Source: Buchnera aphidicola str. Ak (Acyrthosiphon kondoi)
GTDB lineage: Bacteria > Pseudomonadota > Gammaproteobacteria > Enterobacterales > Enterobacteriaceae
Reading direction: 5' to 3'
Assembly (NCBI RefSeq): GCF_000225445.1
Contig: NC_017256.1
Span: 558,001-622,000, forward strand
Length of the DNA: 64,000 nt
A program made the position numbers and the translations under genes. Shown here in pieces: positions 35,376 to 45,986 of this stretch; the stretch's first letter is position 1, and each line of letters begins with the position of its first letter. The notes below the pieces were generated by a model. It was not told the DNA's origin. It did no database searches and saw only the letters and a list, made by a program, of their open reading frames with translations.

Positions 35376-35448
35376 GGCCCTTTAGCTCAGTGGTAAGAGC
35401 AGGCGACTCATAATCGCTTGGTCGCTGGTTCAAATCCAGCAGGGGCCA
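35376..35448 (+). tRNA. ileX-like: tRNA-Ile2 (anticodon CAT, needs lysidine)
   Basis: The gene has anticodon CAT in loop CTCATAA, which looks like Met. However the body (GGCCCTTTAGCTCAGTGGTAA, anticodon stem GGCGA/TCGCT, then TTGGTCGCTGGTTCAAATCC) matches E. coli ileX tRNA-Ile2 and not elongator tRNA-Met. Such tRNAs read AUA after TilS converts C34 to lysidine. AUA codons are very common in this window. The D-loop is one base shorter than in ileX. No CCA is encoded. Confidence 0.9.
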
Positions 35449-35579
35449 TCAATAAAAAATTAAATTTTTTTATATGTTATCTAATAAAAATAAAATCATG
35501 CTAATTTTTAATATTAATTTAAATTATTAATATACAGAATTCTATTGTAAATTTTTACATTAATTAGGATTTAATTTTT

Positions 35580-36221
35580 ATGGACTGGAAAAAAAAATTT
35601 ATCGATTTTTCTTTTAAAAAAAAAGCATTACAATTTGGATCTTTTAAATTGAAATCAGGACGTACCAGTCCTTATTTTTTTAATTCAGGATTATTGTCTA
35701 CAGGTACAAATATTATCGAAATCGGTTTATTTTATGCTCGTTCTATAGTAGATTCAAAGATGAAATTCGATGTTTTATTTGGTCCAGCATATAAAGGTAT
35801 TCCTATAACTGTAACTACTTCAATAGCATTAAAAAATTATTATGATTTAAATATTCCATATGCTTTTAATAGAAAAGAATATAAAAAACATGGAGAAAAA
35901 GGCGATTTAATTGGTGCTACGATATATAAAAAAAGAATTATTATTCTAGATGATGTAGTTACATCAGGTAAAGCAATACATCATTCTATTAAAATTATTG
36001 AAGAACAAGGAGCAGAAATTTCTGCCGTATTCGTTCTTTTAGATCGTAAAGAAAAAGGAGAAAGAGATTTATGTACTATTAATCATCAGAAAAATAAAAA
36101 AAAATACGAAATTATTTCTATTATTACAATTGAAGATTTAATATCTTATTTATTAGAAGATAAAAAACTAAAAAAACATATACCTAAATTAATAAAATAC
36201 CGTGAAAAGTATGGAATTTAA
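35580..36221 (+). CDS. pyrE: orotate phosphoribosyltransferase
   Basis: The 213-residue enzyme (E. coli 213) makes orotidine-5'-phosphate in pyrimidine synthesis. It shows FGSFKLKSGRTSPYFFNSG near residue 20, LFGPAYKGIP near 66, the flexible loop RKEYKKHGEKGDLIGA near 99 and the PRPP motif IIILDDVVTSGKA near 120. It converges on dut with a 9-base gap, the same arrangement as E. coli pyrE/dut. Confidence 0.97.
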   Translation: MDWKKKFIDFSFKKKALQFGSFKLKSGRTSPYFFNSGLLSTGTNIIEIGLFYARSIVDSKMKFDVLFGPAYKGIPITVTTSIALKNYYDLNIPYAFNRKEYKKHGEKGDLIGATIYKKRIIILDDVVTSGKAIHHSIKIIEEQGAEISAVFVLLDRKEKGERDLCTINHQKNKKKYEIISIITIEDLISYLLEDKKLKKHIPKLIKYREKYGI

Positions 36222-36230
36222 AAATTTTTA

Positions 36231-36686
36231 TTATATTATACCAGAATGACCAAAACCTTTATTTGAACGTAAAGTTTTTTTAAATTCTTTTACTAAAGAA
36301 AAAGACGGTCTAATAATCGGCACAAAGATTATTTGCGCTACTCTATCATCTGGATTAATATCAAAATCTTTTTTACTACGATTCCAGAGAGATATCATTA
36401 ATTGACCTTGATAATCAGAATCAATTAAACCAACTAAATTGCCTAAAACAATACCTTTTTTATGACCTAGACCGGATCTAGGTAAGATTAATGCAGTAAT
36501 ATTAGGATTTGCAATGTATATTGCTATCCCGGTAGGTACTAAAATAGTTTGCTGAGATTTCAATTTAATTTTTCTTTCTAAACAAGCTCTAAGATCGAGA
36601 CCAGATGATCCTAAAGTCGCATATGAAGGCAAAGAAAAATTTTTTTTTATACGCGAATCTAGTATCTTTATTTCAATATTATTCAT
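36231..36686 (-). CDS. dut: dUTP pyrophosphatase
   Basis: The trimeric dUTPase removes dUTP and supplies dUMP. The 151-residue protein (E. coli 151) has all five motifs: [12 protein letters not shown] near residue 23, [28 protein letters not shown] near 70 with IDSDYQGQ following, [12 protein letters not shown] near 115, and [11 protein letters not shown] at the C-terminus. Confidence 0.97.
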   Translation of the reverse strand: MNNIEIKILDSRIKKNFSLPSYATLGSSGLDLRACLERKIKLKSQQTILVPTGIAIYIANPNITALILPRSGLGHKKGIVLGNLVGLIDSDYQGQLMISLWNRSKKDFDINPDDRVAQIIFVPIIRPSFSLVKEFKKTLRSNKGFGHSGII

Positions 36687-36732
36687 AATAAAATTACATC
36701 CTTCTCAAAAAATAAATGTTTTTAGAAAATAA

Positions 36733-37479
36733 TTATGCAGATGCATAAAAACTAGCATTAACAAAAGAATAACGAGAAGATAACGAATAATTTAAATCTT
36801 TACCTGACCATGTTTTTACTTCTCCTCCAGCCGCAATAATAATAGCATGACCGGCTGCCGTATCCCATATATGAGTATTACCAAAACGCGGGTAAATTTG
36901 AGCAGTACCTTCAGCTATCAAACAGAATTTCAATGAAGAACCTAACTTTTTAAGTTTATAATTTTTTATTTTTTCCAAATAATTTTTTAATTCTTTATCG
37001 GGATGTGAACGACTAGTAACTAACAACGGTACATCTGCTTGAGCAACATTAATTTTTTCTTTTATACCTAAATTGTTTTCTTTCCAAGCATTTTGATGAA
37101 ATGAAGAATACAAAGTATTAAAAAAAGGAGCGTATATTACTCCTAGAATAGGTACTCCATTCTTAATTAAACTAATATTTACTGTAAACTCACCATTTTT
37201 TTTTAAAAATTCTTTAGTTCCATCTAATGGATCGATTAACCAATAATTATTCCAATGGCGATTGTTTATAAAATTATGTGATTCTTCTTCAGAAATAATT
37301 GGAATGTCAGGAGTAATTAATAAAAGTCCATTTTTAATTATATTATTAGCTTCATAATCAGCATTAGTTATAGGAGTATTATCTGACTTATAAGAAATAT
37401 TGACAAGTTTTTGATTATTATAAAATTTCATAATACAACTACCTGCATTTCGTGCTAACTGACAAATTTGATCTAACAT
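36733..37479 (-). CDS. cysQ: 3'(2'),5'-bisphosphate nucleotidase CysQ
   Basis: CysQ removes 3'-phosphoadenosine 5'-phosphate formed in sulfate assimilation. The 248-residue protein (E. coli 246) has the Li-sensitive phosphatase metal sites: ISEEES near residue 61, WLIDPLDGTKEFLKKNGEFT near 78 and HIWDTAAGHAIIIAAGG near 203. Upstream lies rplI, an order close to the E. coli rpsF-rplI-cysQ region. Confidence 0.96.
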   Translation of the reverse strand: MLDQICQLARNAGSCIMKFYNNQKLVNISYKSDNTPITNADYEANNIIKNGLLLITPDIPIISEEESHNFINNRHWNNYWLIDPLDGTKEFLKKNGEFTVNISLIKNGVPILGVIYAPFFNTLYSSFHQNAWKENNLGIKEKINVAQADVPLLVTSRSHPDKELKNYLEKIKNYKLKKLGSSLKFCLIAEGTAQIYPRFGNTHIWDTAAGHAIIIAAGGEVKTWSGKDLNYSLSSRYSFVNASFYASA

Positions 37480-37523
37480 TTTATGCCGTATATTTAATAG
37501 GATTAAAAAAAAATTTAATAAGA

Positions 37524-37976
37524 TTAATTTTTTGAAATTATATTAACTATAAAATCAATAGAAACCTTGCTATGTGGCTGAAAGATAACTTTGTGTTCGC
37601 CTACTTTCCGCAGTAAACCATTAGGTAATCGGATTTCTTTTTTATTAATTTTTATGCCTAATAATGTTATTTCTTTAATAATATTTCTAATTCCTACAGA
37701 ACCGAATATCTTGCCTTCTTTTCCGACTTTCGAAAAAATGTTTATAGAACTTATTTTTTTTAATTTTTCAGCTCTTGATTGTGCTATAAGAAATTTACTA
37801 ATATTTTCCTGTTCTAAGGCAATACGCTGAGCTTCAAAAGATTCAATATTTTTTTTATTTGCTAAGATAGCTTTTCCTTTTGGAATTAAAAAATTTCTTG
37901 CATAACCAGACTTAACATTTATAACTGTACCTGAATCACCTAATTTATGGATTTTAGATAAAAGAATAACTTCCAT
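37524..37976 (-). CDS. rplI: 50S ribosomal protein L9
   Basis: The 150-residue protein (E. coli 149) starts MEVILLSKIHKLGDSGTVINVKSGYARNFLIPKGKA, the conserved L9 N-domain that binds 23S rRNA. A long helix (about residues 45-75) links to the C-domain with GKEGKIFGSVGIRNI. L9 helps keep reading frame. It follows rpsR by 42 bases. Confidence 0.97.
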   Translation of the reverse strand: MEVILLSKIHKLGDSGTVINVKSGYARNFLIPKGKAILANKKNIESFEAQRIALEQENISKFLIAQSRAEKLKKISSINIFSKVGKEGKIFGSVGIRNIIKEITLLGIKINKKEIRLPNGLLRKVGEHKVIFQPHSKVSIDFIVNIISKN

Positions 37977-38018
37977 GGTCTTTTTTCTCTTTTTTATATA
38001 TAATAAATTTAAATTATC

Positions 38019-38246
<228 letters not shown>

Positions 38247-38369
38247 TTATTTTTCTCCAAAAGAATTATTATGAATAATAAATTGTTGTATTATTTTTCA
38301 TAATATACATTTTAAGATTTAAATATTAATTTATATTTTGTTTGATAAAAAAAATATACATATATCAAA

Positions 38370-38711
38370 TTATTTTTTTTCTTTTTTATCATCTTTTAAT
38401 TTTAAAATAGGTGACAACTCTATAACTGCTTTCTTCATAGACATGATAAGATTACGAAGGATTATATTATTAAAACGAAATTCTGTTTCTAAAAGAGTAA
38501 TAGTCTTAGGAAAAACTTCTATATTCATTAAAATATAATGTGCTTTATGCAGCTTGTTAATTGAATAAGATAGTTGGCGTCTACCCCAATCTTCTAGACG
38601 ATGTACCATTCCGCCATTATCGTTAATAATGTTTTTATATTTTTCAATCAATAATGGTATTTTTTCACTTTGATCAGGATGAACCATAAATATTATTTCA
38701 TAATGACGCAT
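38370..38711 (-). CDS. rpsF: 30S ribosomal protein S6
   Basis: The 113-residue protein opens [26 protein letters not shown] and includes [28 protein letters not shown], both diagnostic for S6. The acidic RimK-modified C-terminal tail of E. coli S6 is missing; the protein ends in a lysine-rich [10 protein letters not shown]. First gene of rpsF-rpsR-rplI. Confidence 0.97.
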   Translation of the reverse strand: MRHYEIIFMVHPDQSEKIPLLIEKYKNIINDNGGMVHRLEDWGRRQLSYSINKLHKAHYILMNIEVFPKTITLLETEFRFNNIILRNLIMSMKKAVIELSPILKLKDDKKEKK

Positions 38712-38870
38712 TAAAGTGCTCCTTTTGGTTTATTGAGCTTCCTCATAAGATGATTTTATAGATATTTTTCAAGGAAGCAAGGAACTTTTTTAAATATTAT
38801 AGATAATTATTTTATAATATTTTAATTTTTTTAAAAAATCAACACTGTTTTATATTTTTAAAAATAAAAG

Positions 38871-41069
38871 TTAGTTAGATTTATATAATGATAGTTCTAT
38901 TTTTCTTTCATTTAAATTAACTGAGACTACTTTAACTTTTAAAGTATCACCGAGACAATAAGTATTTTTACTAGACTTACCAATTAATTTTAATCCTAAA
39001 GAATCAAAATAATAGTAATCATCATGCAAAGAAGCTATATGAACTAAACCATCAATAAAAAATTGATTTAAACGGACAAAAAAACCAAATGAAGTCACGT
39101 TAGAAATAACGCCATCTAATATACAACCGATCTTTTTATACATAAAATCACATTTTAACCAATCGATCACATCTCTACTTGCTTCGTCTGCACGTCTTTC
39201 AGTTATAGAACAATGTACTCCTATTTTTTTCATTTCATTTGTAGTATATAAATGAGAATCACACAAATTATAATTGTTTGAAGATGTATTCTTATTTTTT
39301 TTTGATATTAAATGTTTAATAACTCTATGCAAAATAAGATCGGGATAACGTCTAATAGGTGAAGTAAAATGAACATAACTAGATAAAGATAAACCAAAAT
39401 GACCCCGATTATCTGGAGAATATACAGCTTGTTTCATTGAACGTAATAATATCGTTTGAATCATTTCATATTCAGGAAGATTAGAAACATTTTTTAATAA
39501 ATTTGAATAATGAGTAGATTCAGGAATATCTCCTCCTGATAATGTAAGTCCTAATTCATTTAGAAACAAACGAAAACTAAGAACATTTTCTTTTTTAGGA
39601 CGATCATGGTTGCGAAACAAAACAGGATGTTTATGTTTTTCAACAAAATAAGCTGAAGCTATATTTGCTAAAATCATACATGATTCAATTAGTTTATGTG
39701 CATCATTTCTGATATTTTGATAAATATCTTCAATACGAGCATTAGAATCTAAAATAAATTTAGGCTCTATATTTTCAAAATAAATACCTTTTTTAGAAAT
39801 ATTATCCTTGTTTAATATTTTCTGCAAACACGACAAATTCTCAATATCTTGTAAAAATTCTTTGTATTTAGAGCGTAAAAAAATATCACCATTCCAAATT
39901 TTAAAAATCTCATTATATGTAAATCGTCCATGAGAACATATAATTGCTTCATAATGCTTATAATCAATAAGTTCTCCTTGATTTGATAAACTCATTTCAC
40001 ATATCAAACATAAACGTTCTACATTAGGATTTAAAGAACATAAATCAGTAGAAATTTTTTCTGGTAACATAGGAATAACTGATGAAGGAAAATATATAGA
40101 TGTACCTCTCTCTAGTGCTTCTTTATCTAGAGGAGTATCTGGTTGAATATAAAAACTTACATCGGCAATAGCAACCCACAGATTCCAACCCGCTTCTGAG
40201 TTTGATTTTTTTTTACAAAAAACGGCATCATCAAAATCACGAGCATCTTCATCATCAATTGTAAAAAAAGGGAAATGTCTTAAATCTACACGGTTTTTAA
40301 AATCATGTTGATTTGTTTTATTGCTAATTTTACATATTTGTTTTTCAATTTCTTCTGACCATAAAGACGGGATAGAATATGTTCGTAATGCTATATCTAT
40401 AGCTAAATTAGTACCCATTTCTTTTCCAAGAATTTCTACTATAAATCCTATCATTTTATTATTTCTTATAGGATGTTTTTTTAATTTTACGACTACAATA
40501 GATTCTATAGGAATATCTTCTTTAATTGCTGAAGAAATAAAAATCTTAAAACTAAAACGCGTATCATCTGGAATCACAAATCTAATTTTATTCTGAACGT
40601 AATATCTACCGACAATTAATACATTATTGCGTTGTAATATTTTTAAAAATCTTGCTGAACTTCTTCTTTTTCTATGAGTATTAATAATGTGAGCAAGAAT
40701 AATATCACCATGAATACAAAATTTCATTTGTTCTGATGAAAGCCAAAGATCGTCTTTTAATGTTTCTGTTCTAAGAAAACCATAACCATCTTTATGTCCT
40801 ATAACTGTGCCTTTAATCACTTTGAGACTTTCAGAAGCAATGTAACAACGATTTTTAGTATATATAACTTGGCCATCTCGTTCCATTGCTCTTAATCTTC
40901 GACGTAACGCTTTTTTTTCTTCTTGATTATAAATGCTAAATTTTTTTTCTATTTTTTTTTGACTTATTAAATCTGAATATTTTTTAAGCCATGATGAAAT
41001 ATATTCTCGACTAGGAATGGGATTTTTATATTTACTAGCTTCTCTTTTTTGGTAGGGATCTACTACCAT
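38871..41069 (-). CDS. rnr: ribonuclease R
   Basis: The 3'-5' exoribonuclease degrades structured RNA. The 732-residue protein keeps the N-terminal helix-turn-helix (PSREYISSWLKK), cold-shock domains, the RNB catalytic site FTIDDEDARDFDDAVF near residue 270, HFTSPIRRYPDL near 560 and a C-terminal S1 domain (GVISNVTSFGFFVRL). It ends just after the S1 domain; the long basic C-terminal tail of E. coli RNase R (813 residues) is gone. Confidence 0.97.
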   Translation of the reverse strand: MVVDPYQKREASKYKNPIPSREYISSWLKKYSDLISQKKIEKKFSIYNQEEKKALRRRLRAMERDGQVIYTKNRCYIASESLKVIKGTVIGHKDGYGFLRTETLKDDLWLSSEQMKFCIHGDIILAHIINTHRKRRSSARFLKILQRNNVLIVGRYYVQNKIRFVIPDDTRFSFKIFISSAIKEDIPIESIVVVKLKKHPIRNNKMIGFIVEILGKEMGTNLAIDIALRTYSIPSLWSEEIEKQICKISNKTNQHDFKNRVDLRHFPFFTIDDEDARDFDDAVFCKKKSNSEAGWNLWVAIADVSFYIQPDTPLDKEALERGTSIYFPSSVIPMLPEKISTDLCSLNPNVERLCLICEMSLSNQGELIDYKHYEAIICSHGRFTYNEIFKIWNGDIFLRSKYKEFLQDIENLSCLQKILNKDNISKKGIYFENIEPKFILDSNARIEDIYQNIRNDAHKLIESCMILANIASAYFVEKHKHPVLFRNHDRPKKENVLSFRLFLNELGLTLSGGDIPESTHYSNLLKNVSNLPEYEMIQTILLRSMKQAVYSPDNRGHFGLSLSSYVHFTSPIRRYPDLILHRVIKHLISKKNKNTSSNNYNLCDSHLYTTNEMKKIGVHCSITERRADEASRDVIDWLKCDFMYKKIGCILDGVISNVTSFGFFVRLNQFFIDGLVHIASLHDDYYYFDSLGLKLIGKSSKNTYCLGDTLKVKVVSVNLNERKIELSLYKSN

Positions 41070-41210
41070 ATTTACTTCTCCAAGTATATTATTTTATAAT
41101 ATAATTATATATTAATAAATTTTAATCTGTTTAATTTATTAAGACTGTAACTGAAGCGGAAATTAATATTTAATTATTATTTAGTTCTTCATGATAAAAA
41201 AATTTATTTT

Positions 41211-42527
<1,317 letters not shown>

Positions 42528-42556
42528 TTAAATATTTTGAACGGTTATATTGACAA

Positions 42557-43663
42557 TTATCGGCTTTCGATATCAATCATTTTATTCATATATTGAAAAA
42601 AATCATTATCTGAGTCGATTAATATAATATTTCCATTATTTTTAAAACTGTTTTCATATGCACGTAAACTGCGAATAAAAAAATAAAAATCAGGTTCTTT
42701 GCTAAAATTTTCTGCAAATAATTTTGTAACTTCAGCTTCTCCTTGACTTTTAATGATTAAAGCTTTTTTTTGTGCTTCTGCTAGTATTATAGATACTTTA
42801 TAATCTGCAGTTGCACGTAATTTTTCAGCTTGTTCTTGTCCTTGAGAACGTTGACTTCTAGCTACTGCTTCTCTTTCGGCTCTCATTCGATTATATATAG
42901 CTTCAGAAATCTCAATAGGCAGATTAATTTGCTTAATACGAACGTCTACTACTTGAATTCCTAATGCATTCATGCTATTAATATTCATCGTTAGAGAGTT
43001 TTTTTCAAGAGATTTTTTTTCAAGAGAGTTTTTTTCAAGAGAGTTTTTTTCAAGAGAGTTTTTTTCAAGAGATTTTTTTTCAAGAGAGTTTTTTTCAAGA
43101 GAGTTTTTTTCAAGAGAGTTTTTTTCAAGAGAGTTTTTTTCAAGAGAGTTTTTTTCAAGAGAGTTTTTTTCAAGATTAACAGTTCCTTTATTTAATGAAT
43201 GCAAAACATCAGTTGTTAATTTTCCTCTTGAATCAGTGATAATTTCTTTAACATCAAGACAACCTATTTCAGAACGTAATCGATCATTAAATTTTCTCTT
43301 TAATAATACTTCAGCTTGAAAAACATCTCCTCCTCCAGTAGCAAGATAATAACGACTAAAATCATTGATGCGCCATTTTATATAAGAGTCAATAATAAGA
43401 TCTTTTTTTTCTTTCGTAACAAAACGATCTGCTTGATTATCCATAGTATGAATTCTTCTGTCTAACATTTTAACAGTTTCTAAAAACGGTAATTTAAAAT
43501 GTAATCCAGGATTATATACTACTATTTTTTGTTCGTTATTACGTAAGACTTTACCAAATTGCAAAACAATACCACATTCTCCTTCTTTGACGATAAAAAA
43601 AGAAGAAGATAAAAAAAGAAAAAAGATACTTGACATAAAAATAAAAATTTTGTTCATATTCAT
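42557..43663 (-). CDS. hflC: HflC, stomatin-family protease modulator with a repeat insert
   Basis: HflC joins HflK in an inner-membrane complex that modulates FtsH. The 368-residue protein (E. coli 334) has one N-terminal membrane segment, the SPFH domain (FGKVLRNNEQKIVVYNPGLH, DNQADRFVTKEKKDL) and the conserved IKQINLPIEISEAIYNRMRA segment. In the variable part of the SPFH domain, before MNALGIQVVDVR, 12 tandem LEK(N/K)S units replace the unrelated E. coli insert. The start overlaps the hflK stop (ATGA). Confidence 0.95.
   Translation of the reverse strand: MNMNKIFIFMSSIFFLFLSSSFFIVKEGECGIVLQFGKVLRNNEQKIVVYNPGLHFKLPFLETVKMLDRRIHTMDNQADRFVTKEKKDLIIDSYIKWRINDFSRYYLATGGGDVFQAEVLLKRKFNDRLRSEIGCLDVKEIITDSRGKLTTDVLHSLNKGTVNLEKNSLEKNSLEKNSLEKNSLEKNSLEKNSLEKKSLEKNSLEKNSLEKNSLEKKSLEKNSLTMNINSMNALGIQVVDVRIKQINLPIEISEAIYNRMRAEREAVARSQRSQGQEQAEKLRATADYKVSIILAEAQKKALIIKSQGEAEVTKLFAENFSKEPDFYFFIRSLRAYENSFKNNGNIILIDSDNDFFQYMNKMIDIESR
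42995..43174 (-). repeat. 12 x 15-bp in-frame tandem repeat inside hflC
   Basis: Exactly 180 bases consist of 12 contiguous copies of CTTGAAAAAAACTCT (minus strand), each encoding Leu-Glu-Lys-Asn-Ser. Copies 7 and 11 from the N-terminus read CTTGAAAAAAAATCT (Lys for Asn). All others are identical. There are no spacers between copies. Every unit carries an A7 or A8 run. Because the unit is a multiple of three, copy-number changes keep the frame. Confidence 0.98.
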
Positions 43664-44880
43664 TCTCTCTCTATATTTTTAAATTCACTTCGAATAGAAT
43701 CAATATGACGTTGTTCTAAAATATCATTAGAAGGCAATGAAGAAAGAAAATTAACATTTTTTTGTTTCTTGTCAAAAAAAGAACTATTTTTATTAAACTC
43801 AATGTTATTTTTAATGTTTTTATTAAGCAGTTTTGCATGAGAAAAAAAATTATCCAATGATAAAAAAAACATAGTATTACTTTTCTTGTTAATAAATATT
43901 TTTTTATTTTTACTTAATAATCTTTCCATAGATTCTATATAAAGACGTTTTAAAGTAATATTTTTAGCTGTTCTATACTCAGGTAAAATTTTAGAAAAAC
44001 GGGTAACTTCTCCTTGAGCATTTAGAATCATACGTGAAGAATATGCTCGAGCTTCTTCTAAAATTCTTTGTGCTCGACCATTAGCTCTGGGCTGTACTTC
44101 ATTAGAATAAGCTTCCGCTTCACGTACATACTGTTCACGATTTTCACGTGCTGCAATTGCATCATCAAAAGCGGCTTTAACTTCTTCAGGAGGTCTAGCT
44201 GTTTGAAAATTAACATCTAATATTGTAATTCCCATTTTATATGGTTTAATTATTTCTTCGATTTCTTTTTGAGTGTCACTTTTGACTAAAGTACGCCCCT
44301 CTGTTAGTATTCGATCCATAGTTGAACGTCCAATAACACCTCTTAATGCACTGTCTGTTGCTTGACGCAAACTATCATCTGGATAACAGACAGAAAAAAG
44401 ATAATCAGTAGGTTCAGTTATTTTATATTGTACATTCATCTCTACGCGCACTAAATTTTCATCTGAAGTTAACATGATACCTGAAGTTGCTAATTCACGG
44501 ACAGTTTCAACATTTACAGCTTTAACTTGATTAAAAAAAATAGGTTTCCAGTTTAATCCTGGCTGAACTAAATGACTAAATTTACCAAAACTAGTAACTA
44601 CTCCGCGTTCAGCTTCTTTAATGGTATAAAAACCACTAATACACCAAATAAAAAAACTTATAAATATCATTATTAAAAAAGGATGAATTATTTTTTTTGA
44701 TGAACCTGAAGAATTATTTCTTTTAATAATAATGTTTCTAAGACTATATAAAAAATTTTTTATATCTAATACAGTATTTTTTTTTTCATGTTTATTATTT
44801 GAACAGTTTTTATTATTTCTGTTCTTATTCCCCCATGGATCAAATTCAGATTTATTATCATTTGGTTTGTTCCAAACCAT
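43660..44880 (-). CDS. hflK: HflK, stomatin-family protease modulator
   Basis: HflK is the partner of HflC around FtsH. I chose the start at 44880 (MVWNKPNDNKSEFDPWGNK), matching E. coli MAWNQPGNN and preceded by GAGG; ATG 44892 overlaps that site. The 406-residue protein has a membrane segment near residues 67-83, then GFYTIKEAERGVVTSFGKFS and LTSDENLVRVEMNVQYKIT. The C-terminal tail is Asn/Lys-rich. In E. coli hfq and hflX precede hflK; both are absent in the 158-base gap. Confidence 0.97.
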   Translation of the reverse strand: MVWNKPNDNKSEFDPWGNKNRNNKNCSNNKHEKKNTVLDIKNFLYSLRNIIIKRNNSSGSSKKIIHPFLIMIFISFFIWCISGFYTIKEAERGVVTSFGKFSHLVQPGLNWKPIFFNQVKAVNVETVRELATSGIMLTSDENLVRVEMNVQYKITEPTDYLFSVCYPDDSLRQATDSALRGVIGRSTMDRILTEGRTLVKSDTQKEIEEIIKPYKMGITILDVNFQTARPPEEVKAAFDDAIAARENREQYVREAEAYSNEVQPRANGRAQRILEEARAYSSRMILNAQGEVTRFSKILPEYRTAKNITLKRLYIESMERLLSKNKKIFINKKSNTMFFLSLDNFFSHAKLLNKNIKNNIEFNKNSSFFDKKQKNVNFLSSLPSNDILEQRHIDSIRSEFKNIERE

Positions 44881-45038
44881 CTTATACCTCATTTTTTAGT
44901 TTTTTGCCAAAATAAATTTTAAAAATAATTTAAGCAATTGTATTCTTTTTGATAATAAGATATAAAAAAGATATTATTAAAATAACACATCTTCTATTTT
45001 TAAAAATAAAAAATCCAATTTTTATAAAATAAATAAAA

Positions 45039-45986
45039 TTATTCAGATAATTTAGTTTTTTGAAGCACATCTAATATTTTTTTAACTAAAACATTAGGAA
45101 TCGAATTATATAATATTTTATTAAGATTTTCCCATTTTTTCAACCATGTTAATTGATGTTTAGCAAGTTTTCTCGTAGCATATATCATCTTATTTAACAT
45201 TTCTTTATAACTGTTTTTGTATTCAAGATACTCCCACATTTGACGATATCCTATACATCGAATAGATGGCAAATTTACATGTAAATCTCCTCTTAAAAAA
45301 AGATGTTCTACTTCTTTTTGAAAACCTAAAATCAACATTTTTTTTATACGTAATTCAATTCTATTATTTAACCATTCTTTATTCGGGGGTATAATAGCGA
45401 ATTGAAAAATATTATATGGTAATTTATAGTAATTATTTTTTTTTAGTTCTGTTACACTTTTTCCAGAAAGATAAAACACTTCTAAAGCTCTGAGTAATCT
45501 TTGAAAATCATTTTTATGAATTCGAGCAGCTGAAACAGGATCTATCAATTCTAATTTTTTATGTAAGAAATTTTTTTCATTTTTTTTGTCTAGTAAATAT
45601 TCACGAACTTTAATATTAGATGATGGCAAAATAGATAATCCATTTAGTAATATATTATAATAAAACATTGTTCCACCAACGAGACAAGGTATTTTCTCTA
45701 ATTTAATGATATCATTGATTTCTTTCAAAACATCTTTTTGAAATTCTCCAGCTGAATAATTTTCAATAGGATCTTTGATATTTAATAAACGATGAGGATG
45801 ACTAGATAGATCAGAAGCACTCGGCTTGTCTGTTCCAATATCCATTCCACGATAAATTAACGCAGAATCTACACTAATTAATTCTATTGGCAAGTATCTT
45901 CTAAGACATATAGCAAGCTTACTCTTACCACATGCCGTAGGTCCCATTAAAAAAATAACAACAGGTTTTTTTTTATAAAAAATCAT
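45039..45986 (-). CDS. miaA: tRNA dimethylallyltransferase MiaA
   Basis: MiaA adds the isopentenyl group to A37 of tRNAs reading U-starting codons. I use ATG 45986, which overlaps the mutL stop as ATGA; ATG 46001 is possible. The 315-residue protein (E. coli 316) shows the P-loop LMGPTACGKSKLA near residue 13, SVDSALIYRGMDIGTDKP near 38, and RCIGYRQMWEYLE near 240. Confidence 0.97.
   Translation of the reverse strand: MIFYKKKPVVIFLMGPTACGKSKLAICLRRYLPIELISVDSALIYRGMDIGTDKPSASDLSSHPHRLLNIKDPIENYSAGEFQKDVLKEINDIIKLEKIPCLVGGTMFYYNILLNGLSILPSSNIKVREYLLDKKNEKNFLHKKLELIDPVSAARIHKNDFQRLLRALEVFYLSGKSVTELKKNNYYKLPYNIFQFAIIPPNKEWLNNRIELRIKKMLILGFQKEVEHLFLRGDLHVNLPSIRCIGYRQMWEYLEYKNSYKEMLNKMIYATRKLAKHQLTWLKKWENLNKILYNSIPNVLVKKILDVLQKTKLSE

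Noticed and set aside
42995..43174. CRISPR-like direct repeats
   Set aside because: Units are contiguous with no spacers, lie in frame inside hflC, and no cas genes are nearby.
42972..43319. 115-codon open frame antisense to hflC
   Set aside because: It exists only because the 15-bp repeat is also open on the other strand; it has low-complexity Arg/Phe/Ser repeats, no homology and no ribosome-binding site.
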